Shown here: positions 18,296 to 26,977 of the stretch, in pieces
How positions within the stretch are numbered: position 1 is the stretch's first letter
Layout: the number at the start of each line of letters is the position of its first letter
Assembly (NCBI GenBank): GCA_017472605.1
Contig: JAFUPV010000005.1
Span: forward strand, 62,001 to 126,000
From: Lachnospiraceae bacterium
GTDB taxonomy: Bacteria; Bacillota; Clostridia; Lachnospirales; Lachnospiraceae
Length of the DNA stretch: 64,000 bases
Direction: 5' to 3'
The notes under the pieces: model-generated
What the model saw: the letters and a program-made list of their open reading frames with translations, nothing else
What the model was told of the DNA's origin: nothing
Database searches by the model: none
Translations under genes and position numbers: made by a program

Positions 18296-18338
18296 TTTGC
18301 GGACTCGCTGAATGTAAAAAAAATAAGCAAATGAATAA

Positions 18339-18379
18339 GCCGAACCTTTATGTGCTGGTTAAGTACATAAAGGTTCGGC
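18339..18379. repeat. Perfect 15-bp inverted repeat
   Basis: GCCGAACCTTTATGT and its exact complement flank an 11-base loop. No U tract follows, and a second, standard terminator comes 40 bases later, so this is either an upstream helper hairpin or a protein site. Confidence 0.7.
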
Positions 18380-18418
18380 ATTGTGCATTAATTGAGCAGG
18401 AGACAGCGGCAGATCAAG

Positions 18419-18465
18419 CCTGCCGTGCGGAAAGAAAGCACGGCAGGTTTTTTCTTTCTTTTTAG
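18419..18465 (+). terminator. Strong terminator before the BlaI/M56 operon
   Basis: CCTGCCGTGC pairs with GCACGGCAGG around a 9-base loop and is followed by TTTTTTCTTTCTTTTT. This isolates the next operon's promoter from read-through. Confidence 0.92.
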
Positions 18466-18466
18466 G

Positions 18467-18495
18467 TTGACAAGTGTTAACTAATGTGCTATAGT
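18467..18495 (+). promoter_or_regulatory. Promoter of the BlaI/M56 operon
   Basis: TTGACA (18467-18472) and TATAGT (18490-18495) have the ideal 17-base spacing. The expected start site near 18502 falls inside the palindrome described next. Confidence 0.85.
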
Positions 18496-18518
18496 TAGGT
18501 TAACAGAAGTTAACCTAA
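18495..18518. promoter_or_regulatory. Palindromic operator for the BlaI-type repressor
   Basis: TTAGGTTAAC and GTTAACCTAA form a perfect inverted repeat with a 4-base centre, overlapping the end of the -10 box and the start site. A dimeric winged-helix repressor bound here would block transcription, so the BlaI-type gene just downstream is probably autoregulated. A half-site-like GTGTTAACTAA lies within the promoter spacer. Confidence 0.75.
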
Positions 18519-18585
18519 TGGAATAACCGAAAAAAAGCGATTATGCTGTTTGGTATGACGTGGTGTAAAAAGGAGGGAATGCTGC

Positions 18586-18963
18586 ATGAAACAGACGGTT
18601 TTGTCGGATGGTGAATGGAAATTGATGAATTTATTGTGGGACCATTCACCAAGGACCATTGGAGAGCTGGTGGAAGCCTTAAAGGATGATACCGGATGGA
18701 GCAAAACGACTATTTTTGTGATGCTGAAACGAATGATTGAGAAAGAAATTGTTCGAATGGACGGTTCCAAGCGCTGCCAGGAATATTATCCTGTGCTGGA
18801 GCGGGAATCGGCTGCCAGATGTGAGACACAGAATTTTCTGTCGAAGGTGTATCAGGGGAGCATCGGCATGATGGTGTCATCCATGACCAGCCGAAAGGAA
18901 TTATCCAGAGAAGAAATTGAGGAACTGTATCAGATCATTCGTGACGCAAGGGAAAAGGAGTGA
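18586..18963 (+). CDS. BlaI/MecI/CopY family transcriptional repressor
   Basis: This 125-residue protein has the compact winged-helix architecture of BlaI/MecI. LSDGEWKLMNLLWDHSPRT is the characteristic first helix, and the recognition region follows in GWSKTTIFVMLKRMIEK, then a C-terminal dimerisation region. Relatives repress beta-lactamase or penicillin-binding protein genes until cleaved after signalling by an M56 membrane protease. Here the protease-sensor gene follows five bases later. AAGGAGGG lies upstream. The target genes beyond its own operon are unknown; no beta-lactamase is nearby. Confidence 0.93.
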   Translation: MKQTVLSDGEWKLMNLLWDHSPRTIGELVEALKDDTGWSKTTIFVMLKRMIEKEIVRMDGSKRCQEYYPVLERESAARCETQNFLSKVYQGSIGMMVSSMTSRKELSREEIEELYQIIRDAREKE

Positions 18964-18967
18964 GCCT

Positions 18968-21742
18968 ATGGTGGATTGGATTCTTGGCGCCAGCCTGTTA
19001 ATCGTGCTGATGCTTCTGATCCGATGCGTGTTTCGGGGGAAAATCAGTTTTCGTCTGCAATATGCCATGTGGGCCATTGTGCTGATTCGGCTTCTCTGTC
19101 CCATTGGACTTTGGGACAGCAGTGAGGCAGGCGCCTGGCTGAAAGCGCAGGGCCAGAACGTGACGGCTCAGTGGAATCTGGTTGGAGAAGAGTATCAGGA
19201 ATATCCGGTAACGTGGCAGCAGACAGAAACAGAGCCGGTCAGGCCGATGGATGGGGGGAAGACAGATTCGAGGTCTGCGGCAAAGGGAGAACAGACAAAG
19301 ACCATGGATTGGAGCGGCGATAAAGAGGCGCAGGTCTTAGCGGAAATCCCTGGAGCGGACGATGCAGAAAGCTTCCGATTCGAAGCGCTGCCGGTGAAGA
19401 ATGGGAATGGAGCGGAAGAAATTGAGAATGATTTCGGACAAAATCAATCGCGGAGCAGTCAGCAGTTCCTGCTTCAGATGCTGCCAATCCTCTGGGGGCT
19501 GGGAAGTCTGGCAGCTTTTGGATGGATTCTCTATGTGAATGTCAGTTATTCCAGACAGCTGAAACGCAGCCGTGTTCTTCTGGTAAACGGGAACATCACT
19601 TCATGTCTGCCTGTTTATGTAGCAGATTCGCTGAACGTTCCCTGTCTGTTTGGATTGTTTCATCCGGCAGTATATCTGACAAACGATGCATGCCGTGAGG
19701 AAGAGACAGCAAAACTGGTGATCATTCATGAGGAGTGTCATTATCGCCATGGCGATCATCTGTGGGGGCTGGTACGTGGGCTTTGTCTGGCTGTCTGGTG
19801 GTGGAATCCTCTTGTATGGGCGGCAGCAATCTGCGCAGGAAAAGACAGTGAACTTGCCTGTGATGAGGCAGTCATGAAACGAATTGGATGGGAAAGCCGG
19901 TTTGGCTATGCAAAAGCGCTTGTGGATGTGGCATCAGGAAAACGCACCAGAGAGCAGCTGTTTGCGCCAACGATGGCATCCAATCATAAAGATATGAAAA
20001 GGAGGCTTTGTATGATTTTTCAGAAAACAGGAAAACAGGCAGCATCAATGACGATGGCATTTACACTTGTCCTTGGAAGTGCCGTGTTCTGCTTTGGTGA
20101 GAGTGCGGATCAAACAGAACAGGGAGCTTCATTGCCCGTGCTTTGTGCAGAAACGGAATATGTACATGAGCCGACAACAGACGGTGTACAGGAGTTTTGT
20201 GCCAGGATTGGTCTGCAAAACAGCGGAGATTTGTACCAGATTACGCCTGTATTTATGAAAGACACGGAAATCCGGGTGTTTGAGGACTCCTGGAATCACA
20301 GGATTTATGTGGAATATCAGGGCGAAGCAATTCTTGTCTGGGAAAGCGGTCTGTCGGATTCCTTTACAAGCTATGACAATGTCCTGAACATGGCTCTTGC
20401 CGATACAGACAGCAATGGAAGCTATGAGCTGTTTCTGCTTTTGCGAAACTATAAGGAATTTTGGCAGGAGGACGCCGTGTCTGTAACAGGAATGCGCGTG
20501 ATTTCCTGTGATCTGAGCACAAAGGAATGTGATTATCACGTATTTTTGGAAGAAGCGGACAGCCATTCACCGGCAAAAATGCTTTGCACGGATGAAGACG
20601 GCGGATTGCTTCTGCGGGAAGCGGCTCAGTCTCTCGGCGAATTAAGCGGAACCTGGACGCTGTCCGATGCCGGGAAGTATTCAGTAGAACGGCTGAGTGA
20701 TGGAACGAAATACGCGGATGGTACAAAACCGCTGGAGATCATCAGCGATCTGCAGCGTGACGGATGGCTGTTCCCCTGCACAGAGAACGATCTTCGGTTT
20801 GGTGATTCTGTAGAGACGATTGAAGAGAAAATGAAATCTGTGCCGGCGGAAACAAAATCCGGTGACGGGTCGCAGACCTGCTTCTACGAGAATGTCAGTC
20901 TTTACGACTGCAGAGCCGATCTGCTGCTGACAGTGGATGACTATGCGGGGCTGGTGAAGATGGAATACACGGTGAAAGGCGTATTGGATCCGTATGACAG
21001 CATTCGCGCAGAACTGATAAAACGTCTCGGCAGCTGGGAGGAAGGAACCGGGGAGAACGGTCAGTCGGTGGTCTGGAACGGCATGGAGCCCCGTCAGCTG
21101 AGTGTTGACGGCCAGAAGCAGCTGAACGAAATCACAAACCAGCTGTACGGAACCGGTATCGCGGATCCGAGCAGTCCCATGGTTTGGGCGGAAGTGACGA
21201 TGAACAGCGAAGGAACATGCCTCTGTGTTTACGAAGCGAAGCCGGAACTGGTTCTTCTGTATCGTTCTCTGGTCGATGAACGGATTCAGGAAGAGGCGGA
21301 TTACGTGCAGAATGTGCTTTCCGCGTATCCAAAACTGAGTCCTTCCAGAGAAATCGCAGTCTTTTCTCTTGGCTACAGTGATGTTGGCTACACGGTTGCT
21401 GCGGATGATGTGGATGAAGCTGCATTGTGGGAGCTTGGCAAGTCCGTCATTGATCAGGTGACGCCATTTGTGCACGGAGGGCTGGATTCTCTGGCATATC
21501 TGGACGCTGCGATCTGCGAGGATGCCATTGGAGTAACGCTGTATTTTGAGAATACGCCGGATCAGAATGCGCAGGGATTACATTTTGTGATCAGGGAAGA
21601 TGGAAGCGGCACAATTCGGTACGGTGTTGGAAGTGATGGATCAGCACGCATGGCAGCATTTCATGACAATGAGGCGATGAAAGAGTGGTATCAGACATTT
21701 TTGCCGCTGTGTAAGGAAGAAAACATCATTGATTTCTATTAA
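18968..21742 (+). CDS. M56 family metallopeptidase sensor (BlaR1-like) with long C-terminal domain
   Basis: The 924-residue membrane protein is the probable sensor partner of the upstream repressor. Hydrophobic segments lie near residues 2-22, 28-50, 180-205, 263-289 and 355-377. The zinc protease site is HEECH at residues 254-258 with a downstream acidic ligand motif ELACDEA near 295. After the last membrane segment come about 540 residues, much more than the ~260-residue penicillin-binding domain of BlaR1, and I see no SxxK/KTG set, so the ligand is probably different. AAGGAG lies seven bases before ATG 18968; the longer frame overlaps the repressor gene. A signal would trigger cleavage of the repressor. 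Confidence 0.85.
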   Translation: MVDWILGASLLIVLMLLIRCVFRGKISFRLQYAMWAIVLIRLLCPIGLWDSSEAGAWLKAQGQNVTAQWNLVGEEYQEYPVTWQQTETEPVRPMDGGKTDSRSAAKGEQTKTMDWSGDKEAQVLAEIPGADDAESFRFEALPVKNGNGAEEIENDFGQNQSRSSQQFLLQMLPILWGLGSLAAFGWILYVNVSYSRQLKRSRVLLVNGNITSCLPVYVADSLNVPCLFGLFHPAVYLTNDACREEETAKLVIIHEECHYRHGDHLWGLVRGLCLAVWWWNPLVWAAAICAGKDSELACDEAVMKRIGWESRFGYAKALVDVASGKRTREQLFAPTMASNHKDMKRRLCMIFQKTGKQAASMTMAFTLVLGSAVFCFGESADQTEQGASLPVLCAETEYVHEPTTDGVQEFCARIGLQNSGDLYQITPVFMKDTEIRVFEDSWNHRIYVEYQGEAILVWESGLSDSFTSYDNVLNMALADTDSNGSYELFLLLRNYKEFWQEDAVSVTGMRVISCDLSTKECDYHVFLEEADSHSPAKMLCTDEDGGLLLREAAQSLGELSGTWTLSDAGKYSVERLSDGTKYADGTKPLEIISDLQRDGWLFPCTENDLRFGDSVETIEEKMKSVPAETKSGDGSQTCFYENVSLYDCRADLLLTVDDYAGLVKMEYTVKGVLDPYDSIRAELIKRLGSWEEGTGENGQSVVWNGMEPRQLSVDGQKQLNEITNQLYGTGIADPSSPMVWAEVTMNSEGTCLCVYEAKPELVLLYRSLVDERIQEEADYVQNVLSAYPKLSPSREIAVFSLGYSDVGYTVAADDVDEAALWELGKSVIDQVTPFVHGGLDSLAYLDAAICEDAIGVTLYFENTPDQNAQGLHFVIREDGSGTIRYGVGSDGSARMAAFHDNEAMKEWYQTFLPLCKEENIIDFY

Positions 21743-21752
21743 GAAGCGTGAA

Positions 21753-21780
21753 AGGCCCCGGTCAGTGACCGGGGCCTGTT
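21753..21780. terminator. Bidirectional terminator between the M56 gene and the helicase gene
   Basis: AGGCCCCGGTCA and TGACCGGGGCCT form a near-perfect palindrome just after the M56 stop codon and 30 bases from the stop of the convergent helicase gene. T tracts are short on both sides. Confidence 0.75.
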
Positions 21781-21806
21781 TCATCAGCGAAAACATTTCG
21801 CATTTC

Positions 21807-23705
21807 TTATTTCTGCGAATGGCGGGTCGGGCGGGAATGCGTTTTCATCCGCCTGTGATCCTGGCTTTCTTTTGTTTCCTGCCGAATCCCCAGCTCCCCA
21901 AGAAACCTGCTTGGTGTTTTCTGATGGTTCATCCGCTCCCGCAGACAATACAGATAAAGCTCCTGTTTCGCCCGCGTGATCCCCACATAGAACAGCCGGC
22001 GTTCTTCCTCAATGTCGGTATCAAGAGAAGCGCGGACGTGAGGAATGTTGTCTTCGTTGATGTCCGGAAGAAAGACAACCGGATACTCCAGACCTTTGGC
22101 TCCATGAAGGGTGCAGAGAGTCACTGCGTCGGAGGGCTCCGTGGTGCGCTGTTCTTTCAGGGATCTGGTGTAGTTCTCGATGTGCGTTTCCCATTCTTCC
22201 AGCGTTTTGCAGGAACGTGTGCTTTCGTGGACGGCTTCCAGAACATCCATCAGTTCCTGCAGATTCATCCGCCGCTCTTCGGCATAGGAAGCCAGATAGT
22301 CTTCGTAGTGCATGGCATTGCGGATGTAGTGGATGGCGGCATAGGGAGCCATCCGTTTTAACATGGACAAATCGTAAGCAAGACGGTCCAGGCGGTCCTG
22401 CATCCATTCCTTGTCTTTGTAGTAGGGACGAAGCTGGTTGACGGTAATTTCCTGAAACGGAGGAAAGGCATCGCGGCTTACATAGCGGTTGGGACGGTTG
22501 ATGATCCGAAGCCAGAGCGCCCTGTTTTTACTGCCGCTTCCAATCCGCAGATAGGAGAGCAGGTCAAGGGCAATCCAGTGCTCGTAGAGGTTTGGCAGAG
22601 AGTCACGCAGACGGAAGGGAATGTTGGCCTTCATCAACGCATCGGTAACAAACCGTTCGCCAAGATTGGTGCGGAACAGAATTGCCATGTCCTGATAGTC
22701 CATTCCATTTCTGTGGTGGGAGAGGATCTGCCGGACCATCTCCCGGTTCTGCTCGCCCACATCCTGACAGGAAGTCAGATGAACCGGAAGCGCTGCCGGA
22801 TGGGAGGCGCGGATCGCCTTGTCAAAGCGGGCACGGTTGTGGGAGATCAGGGACAGTGCTGTTTTCACGATGTTGGCATCGGAACGGAAGTTGATGTCCA
22901 GAAGGATTTTTCTGGCATTTGGGTAGTCCTTCTCAAAGCCAAGCATGATTTCCGGTCGTGCTCCGCGGAACCGGTAGATGGACTGGTCGTCGTCACCGAC
23001 AATGAAAAGATTGTTGTCCGGTCTGGCCAGAAGACGGATGATCTGGTACTGGACAAAATTGATATCCTGAAATTCATCGATCAGAATGTAGCGGAATTTC
23101 TGCTGCCAGGCGGACAGGATATCGGGGCGCTGCCCAAGAAGTTCCAGTGTCATCAGAAGAATGTCGTCGAAATCCACTTTGCGCAGTTCGGAAAGCTTCT
23201 TCTGGTAAGCGCTGTAAATCGTTCGGAAAATCTGTTCCGGACAGTTTCTGGAATAGTAGTGGTCCAGAGAAAGATTGTTGCTTTTGACCGAGGAAATTTC
23301 GCCGAGAATACCGCTGATAAATTCCTGTTCGTCGGAAATGTCCAGAGAAAGCCGGTCAATGATCTCGCGCATCAGCGTATACTGCTCTTTTTCCGTCAGA
23401 ATGTTGGAGGCATCGTAATTGTAGGCGAAACGGAGAATCCGGAAAAAGACCGAATGGAAGGTGCCGAAGGTGACACCATGGTATTCCCCGTTCATCAGGG
23501 CGCCGAAGCGCGTTTTCATCTCTGCGGCAGCAGCTCTGGTAAAGGTGATGACAAGAATGTTGGAGCCGGGGACAACGCGGTCTGTGACCAGCTGGCGGAC
23601 GCGGTGGGTGATGACCGTTGTCTTGCCTGAGCCCGGACCTGCCAGAACGAGAGCGGGGCCGTTTCTGTGCAGGATCGCTTCCTGCTGTGCTTTGCTGAAT
23701 CCCAT
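21807..23705 (-). CDS. UvrD/PcrA-type ATP-dependent DNA helicase
   Basis: This 632-residue protein is an SF1A helicase expected to unwind duplex DNA 3' to 5' during repair or replication restart. Motifs run in order: LAGPGSGKTTVITHRV (Walker A), YILIDEFQDIN (Walker B), VGDDDQSIYRFRGARPE, ILLDINFRSDANIV, TLCTLHGAKGLEYPVVFLP and RRLFYVGITRAKQELYLY. It is about 100 residues shorter than PcrA, mostly at the C-terminus. GGAGGTG precedes its ATG (complement of 23703-23705). It lies 170 bases downstream of ychF on the same strand with a hairpin in the gap, so it may be partly co-transcribed. Confidence 0.93.
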   Translation of the reverse strand: MGFSKAQQEAILHRNGPALVLAGPGSGKTTVITHRVRQLVTDRVVPGSNILVITFTRAAAAEMKTRFGALMNGEYHGVTFGTFHSVFFRILRFAYNYDASNILTEKEQYTLMREIIDRLSLDISDEQEFISGILGEISSVKSNNLSLDHYYSRNCPEQIFRTIYSAYQKKLSELRKVDFDDILLMTLELLGQRPDILSAWQQKFRYILIDEFQDINFVQYQIIRLLARPDNNLFIVGDDDQSIYRFRGARPEIMLGFEKDYPNARKILLDINFRSDANIVKTALSLISHNRARFDKAIRASHPAALPVHLTSCQDVGEQNREMVRQILSHHRNGMDYQDMAILFRTNLGERFVTDALMKANIPFRLRDSLPNLYEHWIALDLLSYLRIGSGSKNRALWLRIINRPNRYVSRDAFPPFQEITVNQLRPYYKDKEWMQDRLDRLAYDLSMLKRMAPYAAIHYIRNAMHYEDYLASYAEERRMNLQELMDVLEAVHESTRSCKTLEEWETHIENYTRSLKEQRTTEPSDAVTLCTLHGAKGLEYPVVFLPDINEDNIPHVRASLDTDIEEERRLFYVGITRAKQELYLYCLRERMNHQKTPSRFLGELGIRQETKESQDHRRMKTHSRPTRHSQK

Positions 23706-23732
23706 AGTTACACCTCCTTAAAACAGACAACT

Positions 23733-23763
23733 GCCGGGTGAGAACCAACTGGTTTCACCCGGC
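23733..23763. terminator. Hairpin between ychF and the helicase gene
   Basis: GCCGGGTGA-G-AACCA pairs with TGGTT-TCACCCGGC with one bulged base. On the + strand TTTT follows directly; on the - strand, the transcribed side, the U-rich stretch is looser (TTGTCTGTTTT). It could act as a partial terminator after ychF. Confidence 0.6.
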
Positions 23764-23793
23764 TTTTATCATTCGTATCAAACAGTAAGATCG

Positions 23794-23867
23794 GACCGCA
23801 AACGTTTTTTGATTTAGTCTGACGATCGGAAGCCGAGCATCCGGGAAAACGTGTCAGACCGCAAACG
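23794..23867. repeat. Short direct and inverted repeats in the ychF-helicase gap
   Basis: GACCGCAAACG occurs at 23794-23804 and again at 23857-23867. GTCTGAC (23817-23823) and GTCAGAC (23853-23859) form an inverted pair. No function is evident. Confidence 0.4.
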
Positions 23868-23875
23868 CAGACAAA

Positions 23876-24973
23876 TCAGACATTGAACCGGAACAGGATC
23901 ACATCGCCGTCCTGAACCATATACTCCTTGCCCTCCAGACGGATCAGACCTTTTTCACGGGCAACGCTGTAGGCCTTGCAGTCCAGCAGATCCTGATAGT
24001 TGACAACCTCGGCACGGATGAAGCCGCGCTCGAAGTCGGAGTGGATCTTTCCGGCAGCCTGGGGAGCCTTTGTTCCCTTTGTGATGGTCCATGCGCGTGT
24101 CTCCGTTTCACCGGCTGTCAGGTAGCTGATCAGGCCCAGGAGAGAGTAGCTTGCTGCAATCAGTTTCTCCAGACCGGATTCGGAGAGACCAAGATCCTCC
24201 AGGAACATCTTTTTCTCGTCCTCGTCCAGCTCGGCAATTTCTTCCTCAATCTGCGCACAGATCACAAAGACCTCACTGCCTTCCTCCGCAGCGAAGGCGC
24301 GAACCTTCTGAACATAGGCATTGTCTGCGCCGTCATTGGCAAGATCGTCCTCTGCAACGTTGGCAGCGAAGATCACCGGCTTGCTGGTCAGTAGATTCAG
24401 ACTTTCGATCAGAGCAGCCTCATCCTCATCATCCGGAACAACCGTCTTTGCCTGCTTGCCGTCTTCCAGGGCAGCCTTCAGCTTCTTTAAAGTAGCCAGC
24501 TCTTTTGCCAGACCCTTGTCATTCATTGCGGAACGGGTGGTCTTCGCGATGCGGCGCTCAAGAACCTCCAGGTCAGCGAAGATCAGCTCCAGTTCGATGG
24601 TTTCAATATCGCGGACCGGATTGACGCTGCCGTCTACATGGATGACATTGGCATCCTCAAAACAGCGGACAACGTGAACAATTGCGTCAACCTCACGGAT
24701 GTTTGCCAGGAACTGGTTTCCAAGTCCCTCACCCTTGGATGCGCCCTTTACCAGACCGGCGATGTCAACAAACTCGATCACAGCTGGTGTGATCTTGGCA
24801 GAATTGTACATTGCTGCCAGCAGACCGAGACGGAAATCCGGAACGGGAACGATGCCCACGTTCGGGTCAATGGTACAGAACGGATAGTTGGCAGATTCAG
24901 CGCCAGCTTTTGTCAGGGAATTAAATAAGGTACTCTTGCCCACGTTTGGCAGGCCGACGATTCCAAGCTTCAT
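23876..24973 (-). CDS. ychF: Redox-regulated ATPase YchF (Obg family)
   Basis: The 365-residue protein is the universally conserved Obg-family P-loop ATPase YchF, which associates with ribosomes and stress responses. [19 protein letters not shown] is the G1 motif, and the base-recognition motif reads NVAE instead of the GTPase NKxD, as expected for the ATP-preferring YchF branch. The C-terminal TGS-type domain is visible ([19 protein letters not shown] and [12 protein letters not shown]). I start it at the ATG complementary to 24971-24973 with TAGGAGG upstream; the longer frame extends into the leader. A promoter read on the - strand at 25145-25173 gives a leader of about 165 bases. Confidence 0.97.
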   Translation of the reverse strand: MKLGIVGLPNVGKSTLFNSLTKAGAESANYPFCTIDPNVGIVPVPDFRLGLLAAMYNSAKITPAVIEFVDIAGLVKGASKGEGLGNQFLANIREVDAIVHVVRCFEDANVIHVDGSVNPVRDIETIELELIFADLEVLERRIAKTTRSAMNDKGLAKELATLKKLKAALEDGKQAKTVVPDDEDEAALIESLNLLTSKPVIFAANVAEDDLANDGADNAYVQKVRAFAAEEGSEVFVICAQIEEEIAELDEDEKKMFLEDLGLSESGLEKLIAASYSLLGLISYLTAGETETRAWTITKGTKAPQAAGKIHSDFERGFIRAEVVNYQDLLDCKAYSVAREKGLIRLEGKEYMVQDGDVILFRFNV

Positions 24974-25144
24974 AGTATAAATCCTCCTAAAACACGGATC
25001 TGGTGGGGCGTGCTCCCACTTTCCACCACCGCAGATGCGATTCTTTCCATTAATAATGGGGAAATCCAAAGCGGAACCCCATACCGGCATTCAAAGTCCC
25101 CACCGTTTCTGTGCGCGGAGTCAATGAGATGCAGACCAGATTTC

Positions 25145-25173
25145 AGTGTAGCATAAAACAGGAAGAAAGACAA
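25145..25173 (-). promoter_or_regulatory. Promoter of ychF
   Basis: On the - strand TTGTCT (25168-25173) and TACACT (25145-25150) are separated by 17 bases. Confidence 0.55.
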
Positions 25174-25242
25174 GAAGTTTTCCGCCGGGAACGGGGAAAA
25201 CATTTGGGAATGTTTCAGGAACAGACGGCATAAGAATAGATA

Positions 25243-25331
25243 GTGGCAGCCCATTCGAAAGAAACCGTGACAGCACATCCGAAGAAACTGTGGCAGTGTG
25301 TCCGGGCCGATTGCGGAAGTGCACCGGGGAA
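25243..25331 (+). repeat. Four degenerate 23-24-bp tandem repeats
   Basis: Copies begin near 25243 (GTGGCAGCCCATTCGAA), 25267 (GTGACAGCACATCCGAA), 25290 (GTGGCAGTGTGTCCGGG) and 25313 (GCGGAAGTGCACCGGGG). The period is 23-24 bases, roughly two helical turns. They lie between the ychF and mraZ promoters. Confidence 0.6.
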
Positions 25332-25430
25332 ACGGACATAAAGTGGAGGAACAGTGGGGAAGAAAAGAAAAAAGGACGAAAAATCGGGACAAAGAGCGTT
25401 AAGGAATTTGTAAGGAATTGAAAAAAGGGC

Positions 25431-25459
25431 TTGTAATTTACTCCATAATGAGATAAAAT
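25431..25459 (+). promoter_or_regulatory. mraZ: Promoter of the mraZ (dcw) operon
   Basis: TTGTAA (25431-25436) and TAAAAT (25454-25459) have 17-base spacing. The start site near 25466 lies just before the MraZ boxes, so bound MraZ would cover the initial transcribed region. Confidence 0.7.
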
Positions 25460-25470
25460 AGGGGTGTTAA

Positions 25471-25506
25471 GTGGTGCAAAGTGGTGATTTGTGCAACAAA
25501 GTGGAG
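25471..25506 (+). promoter_or_regulatory. MraZ-binding boxes
   Basis: GTGGTG, GTGGTG, GTGCAA and GTGGAG start at 25471, 25481, 25491 and 25501, exactly 10 bases apart. This matches the repeated GTGGG-like boxes with 4-5-base spacers that MraZ binds to regulate its own operon. A second, shorter pair with the same spacing (GTGGAG 25343, GTGGGG 25353) lies upstream of the promoter. Confidence 0.8.
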
Positions 25507-25527
25507 AGAAAAGGGGGGTGAGTCGGA

Positions 25528-25965
25528 ATGGAATCCGGATTCTATGGAGAATATAACCACAGTATCGATGCAAAAGGACGATTGATCATGCCGGCTCAGT
25601 ACCGGGAACGTCTTGGTGAGACGTTTCGTGTGACCCGCGGTCTTGACCATTGCCTCTGTGTGTACACGCAGGAAGAATGGGACAAGCTGGAATCCAAGCT
25701 GGATGCCGTTCCGGACATCTCCAACCGCGATGCCAGAACGCTGAAGCGTTTCTTCATAAGCGGAAGCACCATATGTGAGCTGGACAAGCAGGGAAGATTT
25801 TTACTCCCTGCCAATTTGCGTTCCTTCGCCGGACTGGATAAAGATGTCGTTCTGGCAGGTACCGGCAGCCGCATCGAAATCTGGAATCAGGCAGCCTGGG
25901 ATGAGATCAACGACTTTGATGATCTGGATGCGCTGGCGGCTTCCATGGAAAAGTATGGTCTGTAA
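25528..25965 (+). CDS. mraZ: Transcriptional regulator MraZ
   Basis: This 145-residue protein is the first gene of the division and cell-wall cluster. It carries two SpoVT/AbrB-type half-domains: GEYNHSIDAKGRLIMPAQYR near the N-terminus and a second copy, ELDKQGRFLLPANLRSFAGL, near residue 85. MraZ forms a ring-shaped oligomer that binds repeats before its own gene. The repeats are present 20-60 bases upstream. A G-rich ribosome site precedes ATG 25528. rsmH follows after 28 bases. Confidence 0.96.
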   Translation: MESGFYGEYNHSIDAKGRLIMPAQYRERLGETFRVTRGLDHCLCVYTQEEWDKLESKLDAVPDISNRDARTLKRFFISGSTICELDKQGRFLLPANLRSFAGLDKDVVLAGTGSRIEIWNQAAWDEINDFDDLDALAASMEKYGL

Positions 25966-25993
25966 AAACCATAACAGGAAAGGATGAGCAGGT

Positions 25994-26926
25994 ATGGAAT
26001 TTCATCATGTTCCAATCATGCTGAATGAAGTAATCGAACATTTGGATATCAAACCGGATGGCTGTTACGTTGACGGAACACTGGGCGGCGGCGGTCATTC
26101 ATACCATATAGCAGAAAAACTGACCGAAGGCGGACGGCTGATCGGAATCGATCAGGATGCCGATGCCATTGCGGCGGCGGGAAAACGTCTGGAGCCGTTT
26201 GGGGACCGGGTAACCATCGTGCGCAGCAACTATGTCCGTTTTGCTGAAATCCTGGATGAGCTGGAGATTGACCGGGTGGATGGAATCCTTCTTGACCTTG
26301 GCGTTTCCTCCTACCAGCTGGATCAGGCAGACCGGGGATTTACCTACCGCGAGGATGTTCCGCTTGACATGCGGATGGATCAGCGCAAAGAACAGACAGC
26401 AGCAGACATCGTCAACCAGTATTCGGAGATGGAGCTGTTTCGCATGATCCGTGATTACGGAGAAGACAAATTCGCGAAGAACATCGCAAAACATATTGTG
26501 GCTGCCAGACAGAAAGCGCCGATTCAGACAACCGGTGAGCTGGCAGAAATCATCAAGGGAGCCATTCCCGCCAAATTCCGGATGAACGGCCATCCGGCCA
26601 AGCAGACGTTTCAGGCGATCCGCATCGAGCTGAATGCCGAGCTGGACGTGCTGACTGCGTCGCTGGATCAAATGATTGAGCGGCTGGCGCCGGGCGGAAG
26701 ACTTTGCATCATCACCTTCCATTCGCTGGAAGACCGGATTGTGAAGAACTGCTTCCGTGAGAATGAGAATCCGTGCATCTGCCCGTCCCATTTTCCGGTC
26801 TGCGTCTGCGGACGGAAATCAAAGGGAAAGGTGATCACAAGAAAACCGGTCATTCCTTCCGCGCAGGAGCAGGAAGAAAACAGCCGGTCCAGGAGTGCGA
26901 AGCTGCGTGTGTTTGAACGGAGCTGA
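25994..26926 (+). CDS. rsmH: 16S rRNA (cytosine-1402-N4)-methyltransferase
   Basis: The 310-residue enzyme (MraW) methylates N4 of C1402 of 16S rRNA using S-adenosylmethionine. The N-terminus [13 protein letters not shown] is typical, followed by the SAM loop [11 protein letters not shown], the GIDQDADA motif, and the NPPY-equivalent region [18 protein letters not shown]. The C-terminal [12 protein letters not shown] and a short cysteine-rich stretch complete the family pattern. Length is normal. It is the second gene of the dcw cluster, as in most Firmicutes. Confidence 0.97.
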   Translation: MEFHHVPIMLNEVIEHLDIKPDGCYVDGTLGGGGHSYHIAEKLTEGGRLIGIDQDADAIAAAGKRLEPFGDRVTIVRSNYVRFAEILDELEIDRVDGILLDLGVSSYQLDQADRGFTYREDVPLDMRMDQRKEQTAADIVNQYSEMELFRMIRDYGEDKFAKNIAKHIVAARQKAPIQTTGELAEIIKGAIPAKFRMNGHPAKQTFQAIRIELNAELDVLTASLDQMIERLAPGGRLCIITFHSLEDRIVKNCFRENENPCICPSHFPVCVCGRKSKGKVITRKPVIPSAQEQEENSRSRSAKLRVFERS

Positions 26927-26977
26927 ACAAAGCGGAATTCCCGCTGGAACTAGAATGTCGTAGAAAGGACAGCAGGC

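Larger units (their letters stand above)
24974..25527. other. Long divergent intergenic region between ychF and mraZ
   Basis: This 554-base stretch without a gene holds the ychF leader (with GTGGG/CCCAC and other small stems), the ychF promoter, a set of four degenerate ~23-bp repeats (25243-25331), a possible upstream pair of GTGG boxes (25343-25358), the mraZ promoter and the main MraZ boxes. Open frames across it on the - strand lack ribosome sites and look like chance. Confidence 0.7.

Noticed and set aside
25121-25573. 150- and 140-residue - strand frames in the ychF-mraZ gap
   Set aside because: Phe/Ser/Cys-rich, no ribosome site and overlapping promoters and repeats; not genes.
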